A stretch of 64,000 nt of DNA from Fluviicola sp. XM-24bin1 (GTDB taxonomy: Bacteria > Bacteroidota > Bacteroidia > Flavobacteriales_D > Crocinitomicaceae). The stretch lies in NCBI GenBank assembly GCA_003149635.1, contig QCWI01000007.1:1-64000 (forward strand), read 5' to 3'. The notes beneath the pieces are model-generated. The model was given only the letters and a program-made list of their open reading frames with translations. It was not told the DNA's origin and made no database searches. How positions within the stretch are numbered: the stretch's first letter is position 1; every line of letters begins with the position of its first letter. Of the stretch, positions 17,076 through 25,167 are shown one piece after another. The translations under genes and the position numbers were made by a program.

Positions 17076-18266
17076 TCAGATAAAGGATAATTTTTCAAAT
17101 TCTTTGCCCAAAACCAATCTCGAATCCGCCTGAAGCCAGTTGTCAAGCACCGTTGCGTAGATATCACGAAAATCAATTTCATAGCGAATATCTCCGTTAT
17201 TATCCAAGTTTTCTAGGTTCGGTTTGCCGTTATAGAGTCCCGGTTTCTTTAATCCACCTCCGATAACGAACAAATTATTCGCTGCACCGTGATCCGTTCC
17301 CTTGCTACCATTTTCCTTCACGCGACGACCAAATTCAGAGAATGTCAAAATCAAAGTGTCCTTGAATCGATCTGATTTTTTCAATTCTTTTACCAACGCT
17401 CCAATGCCTTCAGAATAAGTCTTCATCAATCCGTTGTGCGCGTTGAGCTGATTGACGTGCGTATCAAATCCACCCAGCGTGGTGTAATAGACACGCGTTT
17501 TCAGTCCAGAGGAAATGAGTTGTGAAATCCCCTTCAAACTCATGCCGAACTTATTATTCGGAAACTCAGAATTGGCTTCATACGTTTTGAAATGTTCGTA
17601 AATGTAATCCGCAGAAGAATACGTATCGACCAGCGTTTTATACAAGTATCCTTGATTGTCTTCCGTGAGCATTTCGCTGTCTAATTGCTCGGCGATGTTC
17701 TTAAAAAATGGTTCTCGTGTTGTGTTAAAAAGTTGCTGTGGGTCGGTCACCGAGATTCCATTCAAGTTTTTTCCTTTGAGAATGAGCGATAATTCTGAGT
17801 CGAACTGAATTCCTTGATACGAACTTTCGCAATTGGCGTCCAAGTAGGAGCCCAGCCAGCCGTTTTTCAAGAATTGATCCGAAGCACTTCCCGTATGCCA
17901 GATGTCCGTGCTTCTGAAATGCGAACGGTTCGGATTTGGATATCCAACACTGTTGATAATGGTCATTTCACCGTTATCGTAAAGTTCTTTTAGGTCGCGG
18001 CAATGACTATTGAGGTATAATTCATCTGAAAGTTTGAACAAGTTATCGCGCAATCCTATGTTCGGACGGTTTTTTAGGTAGATGTCATCCTGATGCGGAA
18101 CAATGGTGCTGAGACCGTCATTCCCTCCTGAAAGTTGAATGATGATCACATTTCGGTAGCCACTCAATTTTTCAGTATCGATGAACTGCATGCCCTTCAG
18201 AAACGATGGGATGAGCACCACTCCTGAGGCAAATACGCTGCTTTTTAGAAAATCTCTTCTTTCCAT
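17076..18266 (-). CDS. DUF1501 domain-containing exported protein
   Basis: The start MERRDFLKSSVFASGVVLIP is a Tat-like signal (RRDFLK), so the protein is probably exported folded. The body has the sulfatase/alkaline-phosphatase-like features of DUF1501: 'IIIQLSGGNDGLSTIVP' with the early GGNDGL loop, 'RSHFRSTDIWHTG' and a late 'TFSEFGRRVKENGSKGTDHG' containing the conserved SEFGRR and TDHG. No biochemical activity is firmly established for the family. It sits 9 bases downstream of the DUF1800 gene, and this DUF1800-DUF1501 pair is conserved in many bacteria, so the two products likely act together outside the cytoplasm. Confidence 0.9.
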   Translation of the reverse strand: MERRDFLKSSVFASGVVLIPSFLKGMQFIDTEKLSGYRNVIIIQLSGGNDGLSTIVPHQDDIYLKNRPNIGLRDNLFKLSDELYLNSHCRDLKELYDNGEMTIINSVGYPNPNRSHFRSTDIWHTGSASDQFLKNGWLGSYLDANCESSYQGIQFDSELSLILKGKNLNGISVTDPQQLFNTTREPFFKNIAEQLDSEMLTEDNQGYLYKTLVDTYSSADYIYEHFKTYEANSEFPNNKFGMSLKGISQLISSGLKTRVYYTTLGGFDTHVNQLNAHNGLMKTYSEGIGALVKELKKSDRFKDTLILTFSEFGRRVKENGSKGTDHGAANNLFVIGGGLKKPGLYNGKPNLENLDNNGDIRYEIDFRDIYATVLDNWLQADSRLVLGKEFEKLSFI

Positions 18267-18275
18267 ATTTCGGTT

Positions 18276-19649
18276 TTAACAAAGTTGGTACTCAGGCGTA
18301 CTCATGATCTTAATAATACGGGTTTTTAAATCATCATCGGATTGAATATCAATCGCTACGGGATTTGTTTGGAGCAAAAAAGTATCCAAGTTCTCAGAAG
18401 AACCCGCGAAGTTTTTTTCGCATCTCTCCCAATTTGGATAGGCTTGAATTTTCTTTTCCGTTCGTTTTTGCAATCGTTCTTGTTGGTTGTTCAAACGAGC
18501 GATCATTTCTTCCGAAAGCGTTTCATCTGGTTGCCATTCAATAACTCCGAAATTCAACACAAGCGATGGCAATTTCATTCGAAAGAGTAGGGTAGAGCTA
18601 TCAATCCATCCTTGCCCGCGATTCCATCCTGCGACGTTCGGAGGAAAGAAAAGTACTTGGTTCAATCTGCGCTGAATTTGCAAAATCACCTTGGGGTCTT
18701 TGTAATCGATTGGAACTTGTCGGTTCAATCCTACCAGTAAATCCGTCGGTGATTTTATTTTCGCTCCGACGTAGCGCTCGTCGTAAAAAGTATCCGAAGT
18801 GAAGATCGATCGCAGTAACACGGAGAGATCGTAATTATTCTGAAAAAGCAAGTCCGCGCAACGTTCTATATCTTCTTTTTCCGCTGGAACCCCGAGTAAG
18901 AACTCAAGGAGTTTTTCACACAGATACCGCGCAGTTTGCTTTTGTTCTAACAAAATTTGAATGACGTCTTCGCCTTTGAAATTTCCAGATCGACCTAGAA
19001 TGGTTTTGCCTCCAGTGTCGTGAACTCTCGGGTTGAATCGGAATTTAAATTGTTTATCGATTGTCCAGCCGGTGAAAGCACGCGCTGCTTCTTTAATATC
19101 GTTTTCAGTGTATCCATTATCGCGCCCCAGCGTGAACAATTCCATCACTTCGCGGGCGAAATTTTCATTCGGGTGGGACTTCTTGTTCTGTTGGTTGTTC
19201 AGGAAGATGATCATCGCTGGAGATTGCGAAATCTCCAACAACATGTCACCAAAGTTCCCAATTGAGTGCTTTCTGATGATGTTGAGCAACTCGAGACATA
19301 CCACGGGATTTTTCAATCGAACGGCAAAGTGATCGTGAAAGAACAAAGCCATTTTTTCCCGCAATACGCCTTCAGTTGCAACCATGTGCTCCATCCAATG
19401 TAAATTCAACTTGATCATGGTTTGATTCGCTTCTTTCCGAAGTGCTTTGCGCTCTTCTTTGGAAAGCTCTTTTCGATCCACTTCAAATTGACTTAAATTA
19501 TATTTCAGCGGCTTGTACTCGCTTTGGTTGAAAAGATGATCAACGTGTTTGTCTACTGACTTTTTTCGGATGGATTGAAGGTCATTTCGCGTGATGCCAA
19601 ATCCAGCCCGCCAGTAGAGATGTTGAATATGTAAATCGGATAATGCCAT
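18276..19649 (-). CDS. DUF1800 domain-containing protein
   Basis: The 457-residue protein shows the DUF1800 layout: an N-terminal 'HLYWRAGFGIT' segment, 'MALFFHDHFAVR' about residue 120, 'NENFAREVMELFTLGRDNGYTE' with the conserved NFARE-LFTLG block around residue 165-185, 'AARAFTGW', and the C-terminal 'FPPNVAGWNRGQGWIDSSTL'. The function of the family is not established. It almost always precedes a DUF1501 gene, as here with a 9-base gap, which implies a shared export-linked role. No clear signal peptide is visible. It is the first gene of the operon; the upstream gap contains a 9-bp hairpin. Confidence 0.9.
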   Translation of the reverse strand: MALSDLHIQHLYWRAGFGITRNDLQSIRKKSVDKHVDHLFNQSEYKPLKYNLSQFEVDRKELSKEERKALRKEANQTMIKLNLHWMEHMVATEGVLREKMALFFHDHFAVRLKNPVVCLELLNIIRKHSIGNFGDMLLEISQSPAMIIFLNNQQNKKSHPNENFAREVMELFTLGRDNGYTENDIKEAARAFTGWTIDKQFKFRFNPRVHDTGGKTILGRSGNFKGEDVIQILLEQKQTARYLCEKLLEFLLGVPAEKEDIERCADLLFQNNYDLSVLLRSIFTSDTFYDERYVGAKIKSPTDLLVGLNRQVPIDYKDPKVILQIQRRLNQVLFFPPNVAGWNRGQGWIDSSTLLFRMKLPSLVLNFGVIEWQPDETLSEEMIARLNNQQERLQKRTEKKIQAYPNWERCEKNFAGSSENLDTFLLQTNPVAIDIQSDDDLKTRIIKIMSTPEYQLC

Positions 19650-19735
19650 ACGTTAGTTTGTGGTTGTGTGACAGGTGAGGGTGGGATTGGTTTAATGTGA
19701 TTTTTTAGCGGCTTGAAAATCAATAGCTTGCAGGC

Positions 19736-19759
19736 CTTGTTCGCCATTTTGCGAACAAG
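19736..19759. repeat. 9-bp perfect hairpin in the nth-DUF1800 gap
   Basis: CTTGTTCGC at 19736-19744 pairs with GCGAACAAG at 19751-19759 around a 6-base loop. There is no T run on either side, so a terminator role is doubtful. It may be a weak end signal for nth or a regulatory structure before the DUF1800 operon. Confidence 0.5.
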
Positions 19760-19830
19760 CGAATTTGCGAATTTTAGGAATTGAAACTAATTCAGAGCAA
19801 TATGTAATTACGAGATTCTAAAGTCTGAGT

Positions 19831-20475
19831 TTACTTCAACTCTCCAATCGCCTTCTTCGTTCCAATAGTCCGCGTAATATAATCCTTCTCCATTTTTGGA
19901 CTTCTAGCCGGAGAATATTCACGACCATAGAAGATAATCTGCAGGTGCAATTTATTCCAGGTTTCTTCAGGGAACAAGCGCTTCGCATCTTTCTCGGTTT
20001 GCTCTACATTTTTCCCATTAGTAATACCCCAGCGAGTCAATAAACGATGAATGTGCGTATCGACCGGAAACGCTGGGACACCGAATGCTTGCGACATCAC
20101 CACAGAAGCCGTTTTGTGTCCAACACCAGGTAATTCTTCCAAAGCTTCGAATGATTCAGGAACTTCACCATTGTACTTCTCAATGAGCATTTGCGAGAGC
20201 ACAAAAATGGCTTTGGATTTCCGAGGGGATAGTCCACAAGGGCGGATAATTTCACGAATTTCTTCCACATCCAACTTGATCATGTCAAACGGATTATTGG
20301 CACGCTTGAAAAGAATTGGAGTGATTTCATTCACGCGTTTATCAGTACACTGCGCCGATAACAACACCGCAATGAGTAGCGTGTACGCATCAGTATGATC
20401 TAATGGAATCGGTGTTTCTGGATACAATTTTTCCAGCTCATCAATGATGTATAGAACTTTCTCTTTCTTCGTCAT
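19831..20475 (-). CDS. nth: Endonuclease III without the C-terminal Fe-S cysteines
   Basis: Nth removes oxidised pyrimidines and nicks DNA at abasic sites in base excision repair. The helix-hairpin-helix 'EELPGVGHKTASVVMSQAF' contains the catalytic lysine, and 'FPVDTHIHRL' the catalytic aspartate. The usual end of the protein carries four cysteines binding a [4Fe-4S] cluster (C-x6-C-x2-C-x5-C). Here the equivalent stretch, 'FYGREYSPARSPKMEKDYIT' and on to GELK, has no cysteine at all. The active site is intact, so it should still be an enzyme, but cluster-free. The gene starts with an ATG overlapping the TGA of the upstream TPR gene by four bases, so translation is likely coupled. Confidence 0.92.
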   Translation of the reverse strand: MTKKEKVLYIIDELEKLYPETPIPLDHTDAYTLLIAVLLSAQCTDKRVNEITPILFKRANNPFDMIKLDVEEIREIIRPCGLSPRKSKAIFVLSQMLIEKYNGEVPESFEALEELPGVGHKTASVVMSQAFGVPAFPVDTHIHRLLTRWGITNGKNVEQTEKDAKRLFPEETWNKLHLQIIFYGREYSPARSPKMEKDYITRTIGTKKAIGELK

Positions 20476-21236
20476 TTTATCTTGAATCCGTTTTTGACAA
20501 ATCGTACAAATTCCCGAAACTGCTGACGGGATGTGAATACTTTTTTCAATTCCTTTGAAGTCTTGGAACTGTTGTCAGCTGAATCTTTCGCTCCGACCCC
20601 TGAGGCACTCGAAGGGGAAGGAACACCCTCCTTCGAACTATCCTTTTCCAAATCATCTTCTGGCCCCGAAACCCCGCTTTCTTCTTCAGCTTTCGCCGTT
20701 CGAGCTTCGAATTCTTTTCTGATGGAATCGTCATCTTCTGAGGACTGAGGTTCTTGAAGTCCGCCTTCTTTGTCACTCTCGCCCTCACTCTCCATCTCGT
20801 CCATCATATCGTACAAACGGTCTTCCATCTTGGAAAGCTTGTCTGCACGTGCAAAACGCTCATCGGCTTCCTCCTTATAGCCTTGTTGCTCTAAAAGCAT
20901 TCCCAGATTATTCTGGGCTACAGCATCTTCAGGATCCAGCTCCACCGCTTTGCGATAATCTTCAACGGCTCCGTCCAAATCGCCAAAATTTTGCTTGGCA
21001 AATGCGCGGGCTGCGTATCGGAAAGAGTAATTAGGATCTAACTCAACGGCTTTATTGAAATCCGTCATGGATCTCAGTTTGTCCTTTTTGTGTAAAAATG
21101 CGGTGGCACGATCCGAAAGAATATCGCAATCGTTCGGTGCTTGGTTCAATGCTTCCGTGTACAAGAAAATGGCTTTATCAACTTCTCCTTTCTTTAACGC
21201 CTCGTGTGCCGCTTCGTGCTTTGAATTCGTAAACAT
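20472..21236 (-). CDS. TPR protein with a low-complexity acidic linker
   Basis: The 254-residue protein has three to four tetratricopeptide repeats in residues 3-130 ('AIFLYTEALNQAPNDCDILS', 'SMTDFNKAVELDPNYSFRYA', 'AVEDYRKAVELDPEDAVAQN'), a helical segment, then an acidic Ser/Glu/Asp-rich linker of about 85 residues and a short basic C-terminal helix 'FREFVRFVKNGFKIK'. TPRs mediate protein contacts; the partner is unknown. I start at the ATG at 21236 (MFTNSKHE); 38 further upstream codons are open but would overlap the divergent gene at 21252. The linker contains a REP-like DNA unit at 20597-20617 that encodes part of PSPSSASG. It is coupled to nth. Confidence 0.82.
   Translation of the reverse strand: MFTNSKHEAAHEALKKGEVDKAIFLYTEALNQAPNDCDILSDRATAFLHKKDKLRSMTDFNKAVELDPNYSFRYAARAFAKQNFGDLDGAVEDYRKAVELDPEDAVAQNNLGMLLEQQGYKEEADERFARADKLSKMEDRLYDMMDEMESEGESDKEGGLQEPQSSEDDDSIRKEFEARTAKAEEESGVSGPEDDLEKDSSKEGVPSPSSASGVGAKDSADNSSKTSKELKKVFTSRQQFREFVRFVKNGFKIK
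20597..20617. repeat. REP-like hairpin unit inside a coding sequence
   Basis: The plus strand reads CCCC-TGAGG-CA-CTCGAA-GGGG, the same core TGAGGnnCTCGAA as the intergenic copies at 4867, 21523 and 25003, but with CCC/GGG ends in place of CAC/GTG. It lies in the linker of the TPR gene and keeps the reading frame. Confidence 0.6.
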
Positions 21237-21251
21237 TCGTAATTTCGTGAT

Positions 21252-21503
21252 ATGTCTCACAAAGTTACCGACTTTCCGCAATACAGAAAACTCTCCAACG
21301 AAAAGGTGTTTTATCGCATCCGAGACGATCGAAACTTTGATGAAATCCAAATCGTAGGATCACGCGCTTCCTTATTCTCCATGGAGGCCAAGCAATACCC
21401 GGAGATTCTCAAAATTCAAGACTTACTCTCGTTAGCAGAAGGATTCCTTGAGTCGAATGAAGATGAGTTTAACGCCCTACTGAAACAGTACAATTTGGGT
21501 TGA
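21252..21503 (+). CDS. Conserved hypothetical protein, 83 residues
   Basis: I do not recognise a named family. The small soluble protein starts MSHKVTDFPQYRKLSNEKVF and ends ALLKQYNLG, with a beta-alpha character and a predicted helix 'ILKIQDLLSLAEGFLESNED'. No signal peptide or membrane segment is present. It starts only 15 bases from the ATG of the divergent TPR gene, so the two must have promoters inside each other's 5' regions or one gene has a leaderless transcript. The reading frame is well kept and stands clear of the opposite gene, which supports its reality. Confidence 0.7.
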   Translation: MSHKVTDFPQYRKLSNEKVFYRIRDDRNFDEIQIVGSRASLFSMEAKQYPEILKIQDLLSLAEGFLESNEDEFNALLKQYNLG

Positions 21504-21522
21504 ATAATACTACTCTTGCGCT

Positions 21523-21598
21523 CACTGAGGCCCTCGAAGTGAAAGCCGCAAAAATTCATTATTCAATATTCTTTATTCCTTATTAAAATTCATCATTC
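21523..21598. repeat. REP-like unit joined to an ATTCATTATTCAATATT repeat
   Basis: CACTGAGGCCCTCGAAGTG at 21523-21541 is followed from 21553 by the AT-rich repeat words ATTCATTATTCAATATT and CTTTATTCCTTATT. The same two families stand together near 4804-4885 and 25003-25166. Confidence 0.65.
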
Positions 21599-21618
21599 CA
21601 TTTTCGTATTTTCAAATC

Positions 21619-22080
21619 GTGAAAACGAAACTTCTGTTTACGCTACTACTCCTCGGAGTCTTATCTGCTTGTTCTTTGAATGGAAAGCAGGAAGCATCGC
21701 TCAACGCAGCCAGAATGTCATACATCGAAGCTAGGAACACCAACAATGTTCCGCTACTCGTGAAATTGACCTATGCTGATGCAGTTCGATACTATCAGGA
21801 GAAGGGCGATGATGTATTCAAAGAACGATTCCGACCAGAGAACAATCAAGCTTTTTTCCGAAATGGAACCCTTTTGGAAGTAGCCTCGAAAGGCGACTTA
21901 ATCCACGTCCAATTTGAATTTGAGAAGATCATTGAAGATGCTACGACCATTGAATTGAAAAGGGTCAAACTGTATGCGATTTCAATTGACGATGGTAAGC
22001 ACTGGAAATTCTTGGATGATATCGAATACGACAATCCGAAGATCATTCCGAAAAGTAAAAAACTAATTACTAGCTCATGA
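21619..22080 (+). CDS. Lipoprotein, first gene of an envelope operon
   Basis: The N-terminus (GTG start, MKTKLLFTLLLLGVLSACS) ends in a clear lipobox LSAC, so the 153-residue product is a lipoprotein. The mature part has a compact alpha+beta pattern with 'LLVKLTYADAVRYYQEKGDD' and a final 'DDGKHWKFLDDIEYDNPKII', resembling NTF2-like ligand-binding folds, but I cannot name a family. Its TGA overlaps the ATG of the next barrel gene (ATGA), so translation is coupled to it. A role in assembling or supporting the two downstream barrels is inference from the operon. Confidence 0.78.
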   Translation: MKTKLLFTLLLLGVLSACSLNGKQEASLNAARMSYIEARNTNNVPLLVKLTYADAVRYYQEKGDDVFKERFRPENNQAFFRNGTLLEVASKGDLIHVQFEFEKIIEDATTIELKRVKLYAISIDDGKHWKFLDDIEYDNPKIIPKSKKLITSS

Positions 22081-22895
22081 AAAAACTACTCGTGATATCG
22101 TTGGCCCTATTTGTCATCAGCGGCGTTCATGCGCAAGGGTGGCTTCCTTCCGGTGCCCGTTCGATGTCGATGTCAAATGCTTCGGTTGGACTTCATGATG
22201 TTTGGAGTTATCACAACAATCCAGGCGCTCTGGGAAAGATTGAGCAAATGAATGCTGGATTGGCTTACGAAAACCGATTCTTGCTTCGTGAATTGCAAAG
22301 CCAGGGACTCACCTTCGCTATTCCCTTGAAAGTTGGAGTACTTTCTGTTGGAGGATTCTCCTACGGATATTCTCAATTTCGATCCACAAAAGCAGGTTTA
22401 GGATACAGCATGCCGCTCGCAGAAAAATTCTACGCCGGGGTGCAATTGAATTATCAAGGAATTCAGCTTTCTCAGAATTACGGTAACGCCAACACGGTTA
22501 CCGCGGAAGCTGGTGTTTATGCAGAAGTGACCGAGAATTGGAGCATGGGATTCTCCGTGTTCAACCTGTCAAGAACACGCTTATCTGAATTTCAAGACGA
22601 TCGCTTGACTACCGTAATGCGCTTGGGAACTGCTTATACATTCTCAAGAAAATTGCTGGTTTCAGCAGAATTTGAGAAAAGCATTGAATACGATCTCCGG
22701 TTCAAATCGGGGTTGGAATACCAAATTATGGATGATTTCTATTTCCGCGGTGGAGTAGCAACAGCACCTGTAGAATTCAGCTTTGGAACAGGATACGATT
22801 TCGGCATGATTCAATTGGATTTCGGTACGGCTTACGACATGATTTTAGGCTGGTCACCGCACTTTTCTCTCACATATCAAGGTAAGCAAAAGTGA
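22077..22895 (+). CDS. Outer membrane beta-barrel protein, PorV/UPF0164-like
   Basis: The signal peptide (MKKLLVISLALFVISGVHAQ) is followed by 'GARSMSMSNASVGLHDVWSY' and 'HNNPGAL', the start motif shared by PorV/FadL-like barrels of Bacteroidota. The rest alternates polar and apolar residues in strands of about 10 residues, ending 'HFSLTYQGKQK'. At 272 residues it is shorter than PorV itself (about 390). The fold is well supported; the function is not known. It overlaps both neighbours by four bases (ATGA and GTGA), which marks a tightly coupled operon with the lipoprotein before it and the HhH barrel after it. Confidence 0.82.
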   Translation: MKKLLVISLALFVISGVHAQGWLPSGARSMSMSNASVGLHDVWSYHNNPGALGKIEQMNAGLAYENRFLLRELQSQGLTFAIPLKVGVLSVGGFSYGYSQFRSTKAGLGYSMPLAEKFYAGVQLNYQGIQLSQNYGNANTVTAEAGVYAEVTENWSMGFSVFNLSRTRLSEFQDDRLTTVMRLGTAYTFSRKLLVSAEFEKSIEYDLRFKSGLEYQIMDDFYFRGGVATAPVEFSFGTGYDFGMIQLDFGTAYDMILGWSPHFSLTYQGKQK

Positions 22896-24970
22896 GATTT
22901 AAGGCGTTCGCCATATTGACCCTCTTGTTTACGTCTTTCCAAAGTTTTTCGCAGCTTTCAAAAGATGAAATCATTCAACAACGCATTGAGTTCATTTCTG
23001 AACAGTTGGAGACGGAAAACTTAGATTTAACAGATGTTGTTGTGCAATTGGAGTATTACTTCGATCACCCCTTGAACCTCAATAGTGCAACGAAAGAACA
23101 ACTGGATGAACTCTGGCTCCTCACAGAAATTCAGATCAATGATTTGCTTCTACACAAGAAAGTTTTTGGGAAATTGATTTCCATTTATGAACTCCAAAGT
23201 TTGCAATATTGGGATATGGCGACCATCCAGATGGTTCTACCTTTCGTACGGGTCGATGACAAATTGGATCAAGTCCATGTGGGCTTAAAAGAAGCGATTC
23301 GAGAAGGGAAATTTGAAGCGTATTTTCGTTATCAAACCATAGTAGAAGACAAAGCGGGATATGAGGATGTACCCGATTCCATTTTGGATAATAGCAATCA
23401 ATATTATCGCGGTAACCCAGATCGTTACTACTCAAGGTTGCGCTTTAGCTACAGAAATAATCTGAGCGTTGGAGTGACGGCAGAAAAAGATCCTGGCGAA
23501 GAGTTCTTCCGTGGAAGTCAGCAGAATTCTGGGTTTGATTTTTACTCGGCGCATGCATATTATCAAGGAGGAAAGTATTTGAGATCAGTCGCCATCGGAG
23601 ATTATCAGGTGCAGATCGGACAAGGATTAAATCTCTGGTCGGGATATGCTTTCGGAAAAACGGCCGATGTAACGAATGTAAAGAGGACGGCGAGATCACT
23701 AAAACCTTATACGTCTGTGGATGAAACACGATTCCTGCGCGGAGCCGCTTTTGAAGTTGGCTTAGGTAAGTTTGCTTGGACAAATTTCGCATCGATTAAA
23801 AATGTAGATGCAACGGTGATCAACGATACGTTGATCGAAGAACAAGAATTTGTATCCAGTATCAATCTCACAGGATTCCATAGAACGAATTCAGAAATCG
23901 CGCGAAAAGACGCCTTGACTGAAATGATGTACGGCTCCAATCTACGTTATCAATCTAGGAACTTTTCTGCGGGAGTGGCAGCAGTCTATCAAGGATATAA
24001 TGTCGATTTCATCCGTGACACGCTTCCTTACAATCAATTCGATTTTCGAGGGCGTAATACAATGGGGTTAAGTGCAGATTACTCATGGGTGGTGAAGAAT
24101 TTCAATTTCTTCGGAGAAGTGGCGCATACCACACATTCTGGTGCATTTGCCAATTTACACGGTGTTTTGGCTTCGATTGATCGAAGAGTTTCACTGGCCT
24201 TGATTTACCGTAATTACGACCGTGCTTTCCAAACCTTCTACAACAATGGTTTCTCAGAAGCGAGTCGAACCCAAAACGAAGAGGGATTATACGCCGGGTT
24301 GAAAATTAATTTCACCACTAAGTTTAGTCTGAATACATACGCGGATTTCTTCCGTTTTCCATGGTTACGCTTCCAGTTAGATGCACCATCAGCAGGACAT
24401 GAATTCTTGTTGCAACCGCAGTACCGAGCTAGTCGAAACTTGATCATTTATGGCCGATTCCGTCAGCAATTGCGTCAACGAAACAGCCGTGATTCAGATG
24501 GAACCATTACCGGAATTGAAGATGTTTTGCAGCGCAACTATCGTATCGACTTTAACTACAAATTATCCGATGACTTTCGCCTTAAATCGCGTATTGAGTA
24601 CGTAACCATCAATCGTCCCAGTAATACTCCCGAAGACGGTGTGATTCTGACTCAGGACATTTTATACAAACCGAAATCTTCCAATTTGGATATCTCCCTG
24701 CGTTACGCACTATTCGATACAGACAGCTACGATACACGCATTTATACATTCGAGAACAATGCCTTGTACGTTTTCGCGGTTCCAGCGTATTTTTATCAAG
24801 GAAGCCGCGGATATATCTTGCTACGTTACACCTTCTTCCGCCGATTTGATGTTTGGGCACGCTATGGTGTGAGCATCTTTGCCAACCGCACTTCTATCGG
24901 AACTGGACCAGAAGAAATTCAGGGAACTACACGCTCAGATGTTACGGTTCAGTTGAGGGTGAAGTTATGA
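22892..24970 (+). CDS. Outer membrane protein with N-terminal helix-hairpin-helix domain
   Basis: The 692-residue protein begins with a signal peptide (GTG start, MRFKAFAILTLLFTSFQSFSQ). A helical part with 'HPLNLNSATKEQLDELWLLT' and 'GKLISIYELQSLQYW' follows at about residues 55-110, a duplicated helix-hairpin-helix like that of ComEA. The rest, to about residue 690, is a large beta-barrel with strands rich in aromatic and polar residues and an ending 'TRSDVTVQLRVKL'. Helix-hairpin-helix folds commonly bind DNA without sequence preference, so a periplasmic DNA-binding face on an outer membrane barrel is a reasonable but unproven idea. The gene is the last of a coupled three-gene operon. Confidence 0.83.
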   Translation: MRFKAFAILTLLFTSFQSFSQLSKDEIIQQRIEFISEQLETENLDLTDVVVQLEYYFDHPLNLNSATKEQLDELWLLTEIQINDLLLHKKVFGKLISIYELQSLQYWDMATIQMVLPFVRVDDKLDQVHVGLKEAIREGKFEAYFRYQTIVEDKAGYEDVPDSILDNSNQYYRGNPDRYYSRLRFSYRNNLSVGVTAEKDPGEEFFRGSQQNSGFDFYSAHAYYQGGKYLRSVAIGDYQVQIGQGLNLWSGYAFGKTADVTNVKRTARSLKPYTSVDETRFLRGAAFEVGLGKFAWTNFASIKNVDATVINDTLIEEQEFVSSINLTGFHRTNSEIARKDALTEMMYGSNLRYQSRNFSAGVAAVYQGYNVDFIRDTLPYNQFDFRGRNTMGLSADYSWVVKNFNFFGEVAHTTHSGAFANLHGVLASIDRRVSLALIYRNYDRAFQTFYNNGFSEASRTQNEEGLYAGLKINFTTKFSLNTYADFFRFPWLRFQLDAPSAGHEFLLQPQYRASRNLIIYGRFRQQLRQRNSRDSDGTITGIEDVLQRNYRIDFNYKLSDDFRLKSRIEYVTINRPSNTPEDGVILTQDILYKPKSSNLDISLRYALFDTDSYDTRIYTFENNALYVFAVPAYFYQGSRGYILLRYTFFRRFDVWARYGVSIFANRTSIGTGPEEIQGTTRSDVTVQLRVKL

Positions 24971-25002
24971 TACCAGCGATACAGTCACGCAGTGAATCCC
25001 CT

Positions 25003-25166
25003 CTCACTTCGAGAGCCTCAGCGTTCGGAGGGAGGAGCAACTCGTTGCTTAATTCATTATTCAATTTTTCTGATTCATTATTCTACCTCAAAGCTTCGGC
25101 GCAAGTTCGCCTGCTGCTCGTCTTCAATAGCCAGCGCTATTTCTTATTCATGATTCCTTATTCAAC
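25003..25166. repeat. REP-like unit plus ATTCATTATTCAAT-type repeats
   Basis: CTCACTTCGAGAGCCTCAG at 25003-25021 is the inverted copy of the REP-like core. From 25050 there follow AATTCATTATTCAAT, TGATTCATTATTC, TTTCTTATTCATGATTCC and TTATTCAAC words. The gap between the convergent HhH barrel and NYN genes contains only this repeat material; an open frame crossing it on the plus strand is not a gene. Confidence 0.6.
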
Positions 25167-25167
25167 C

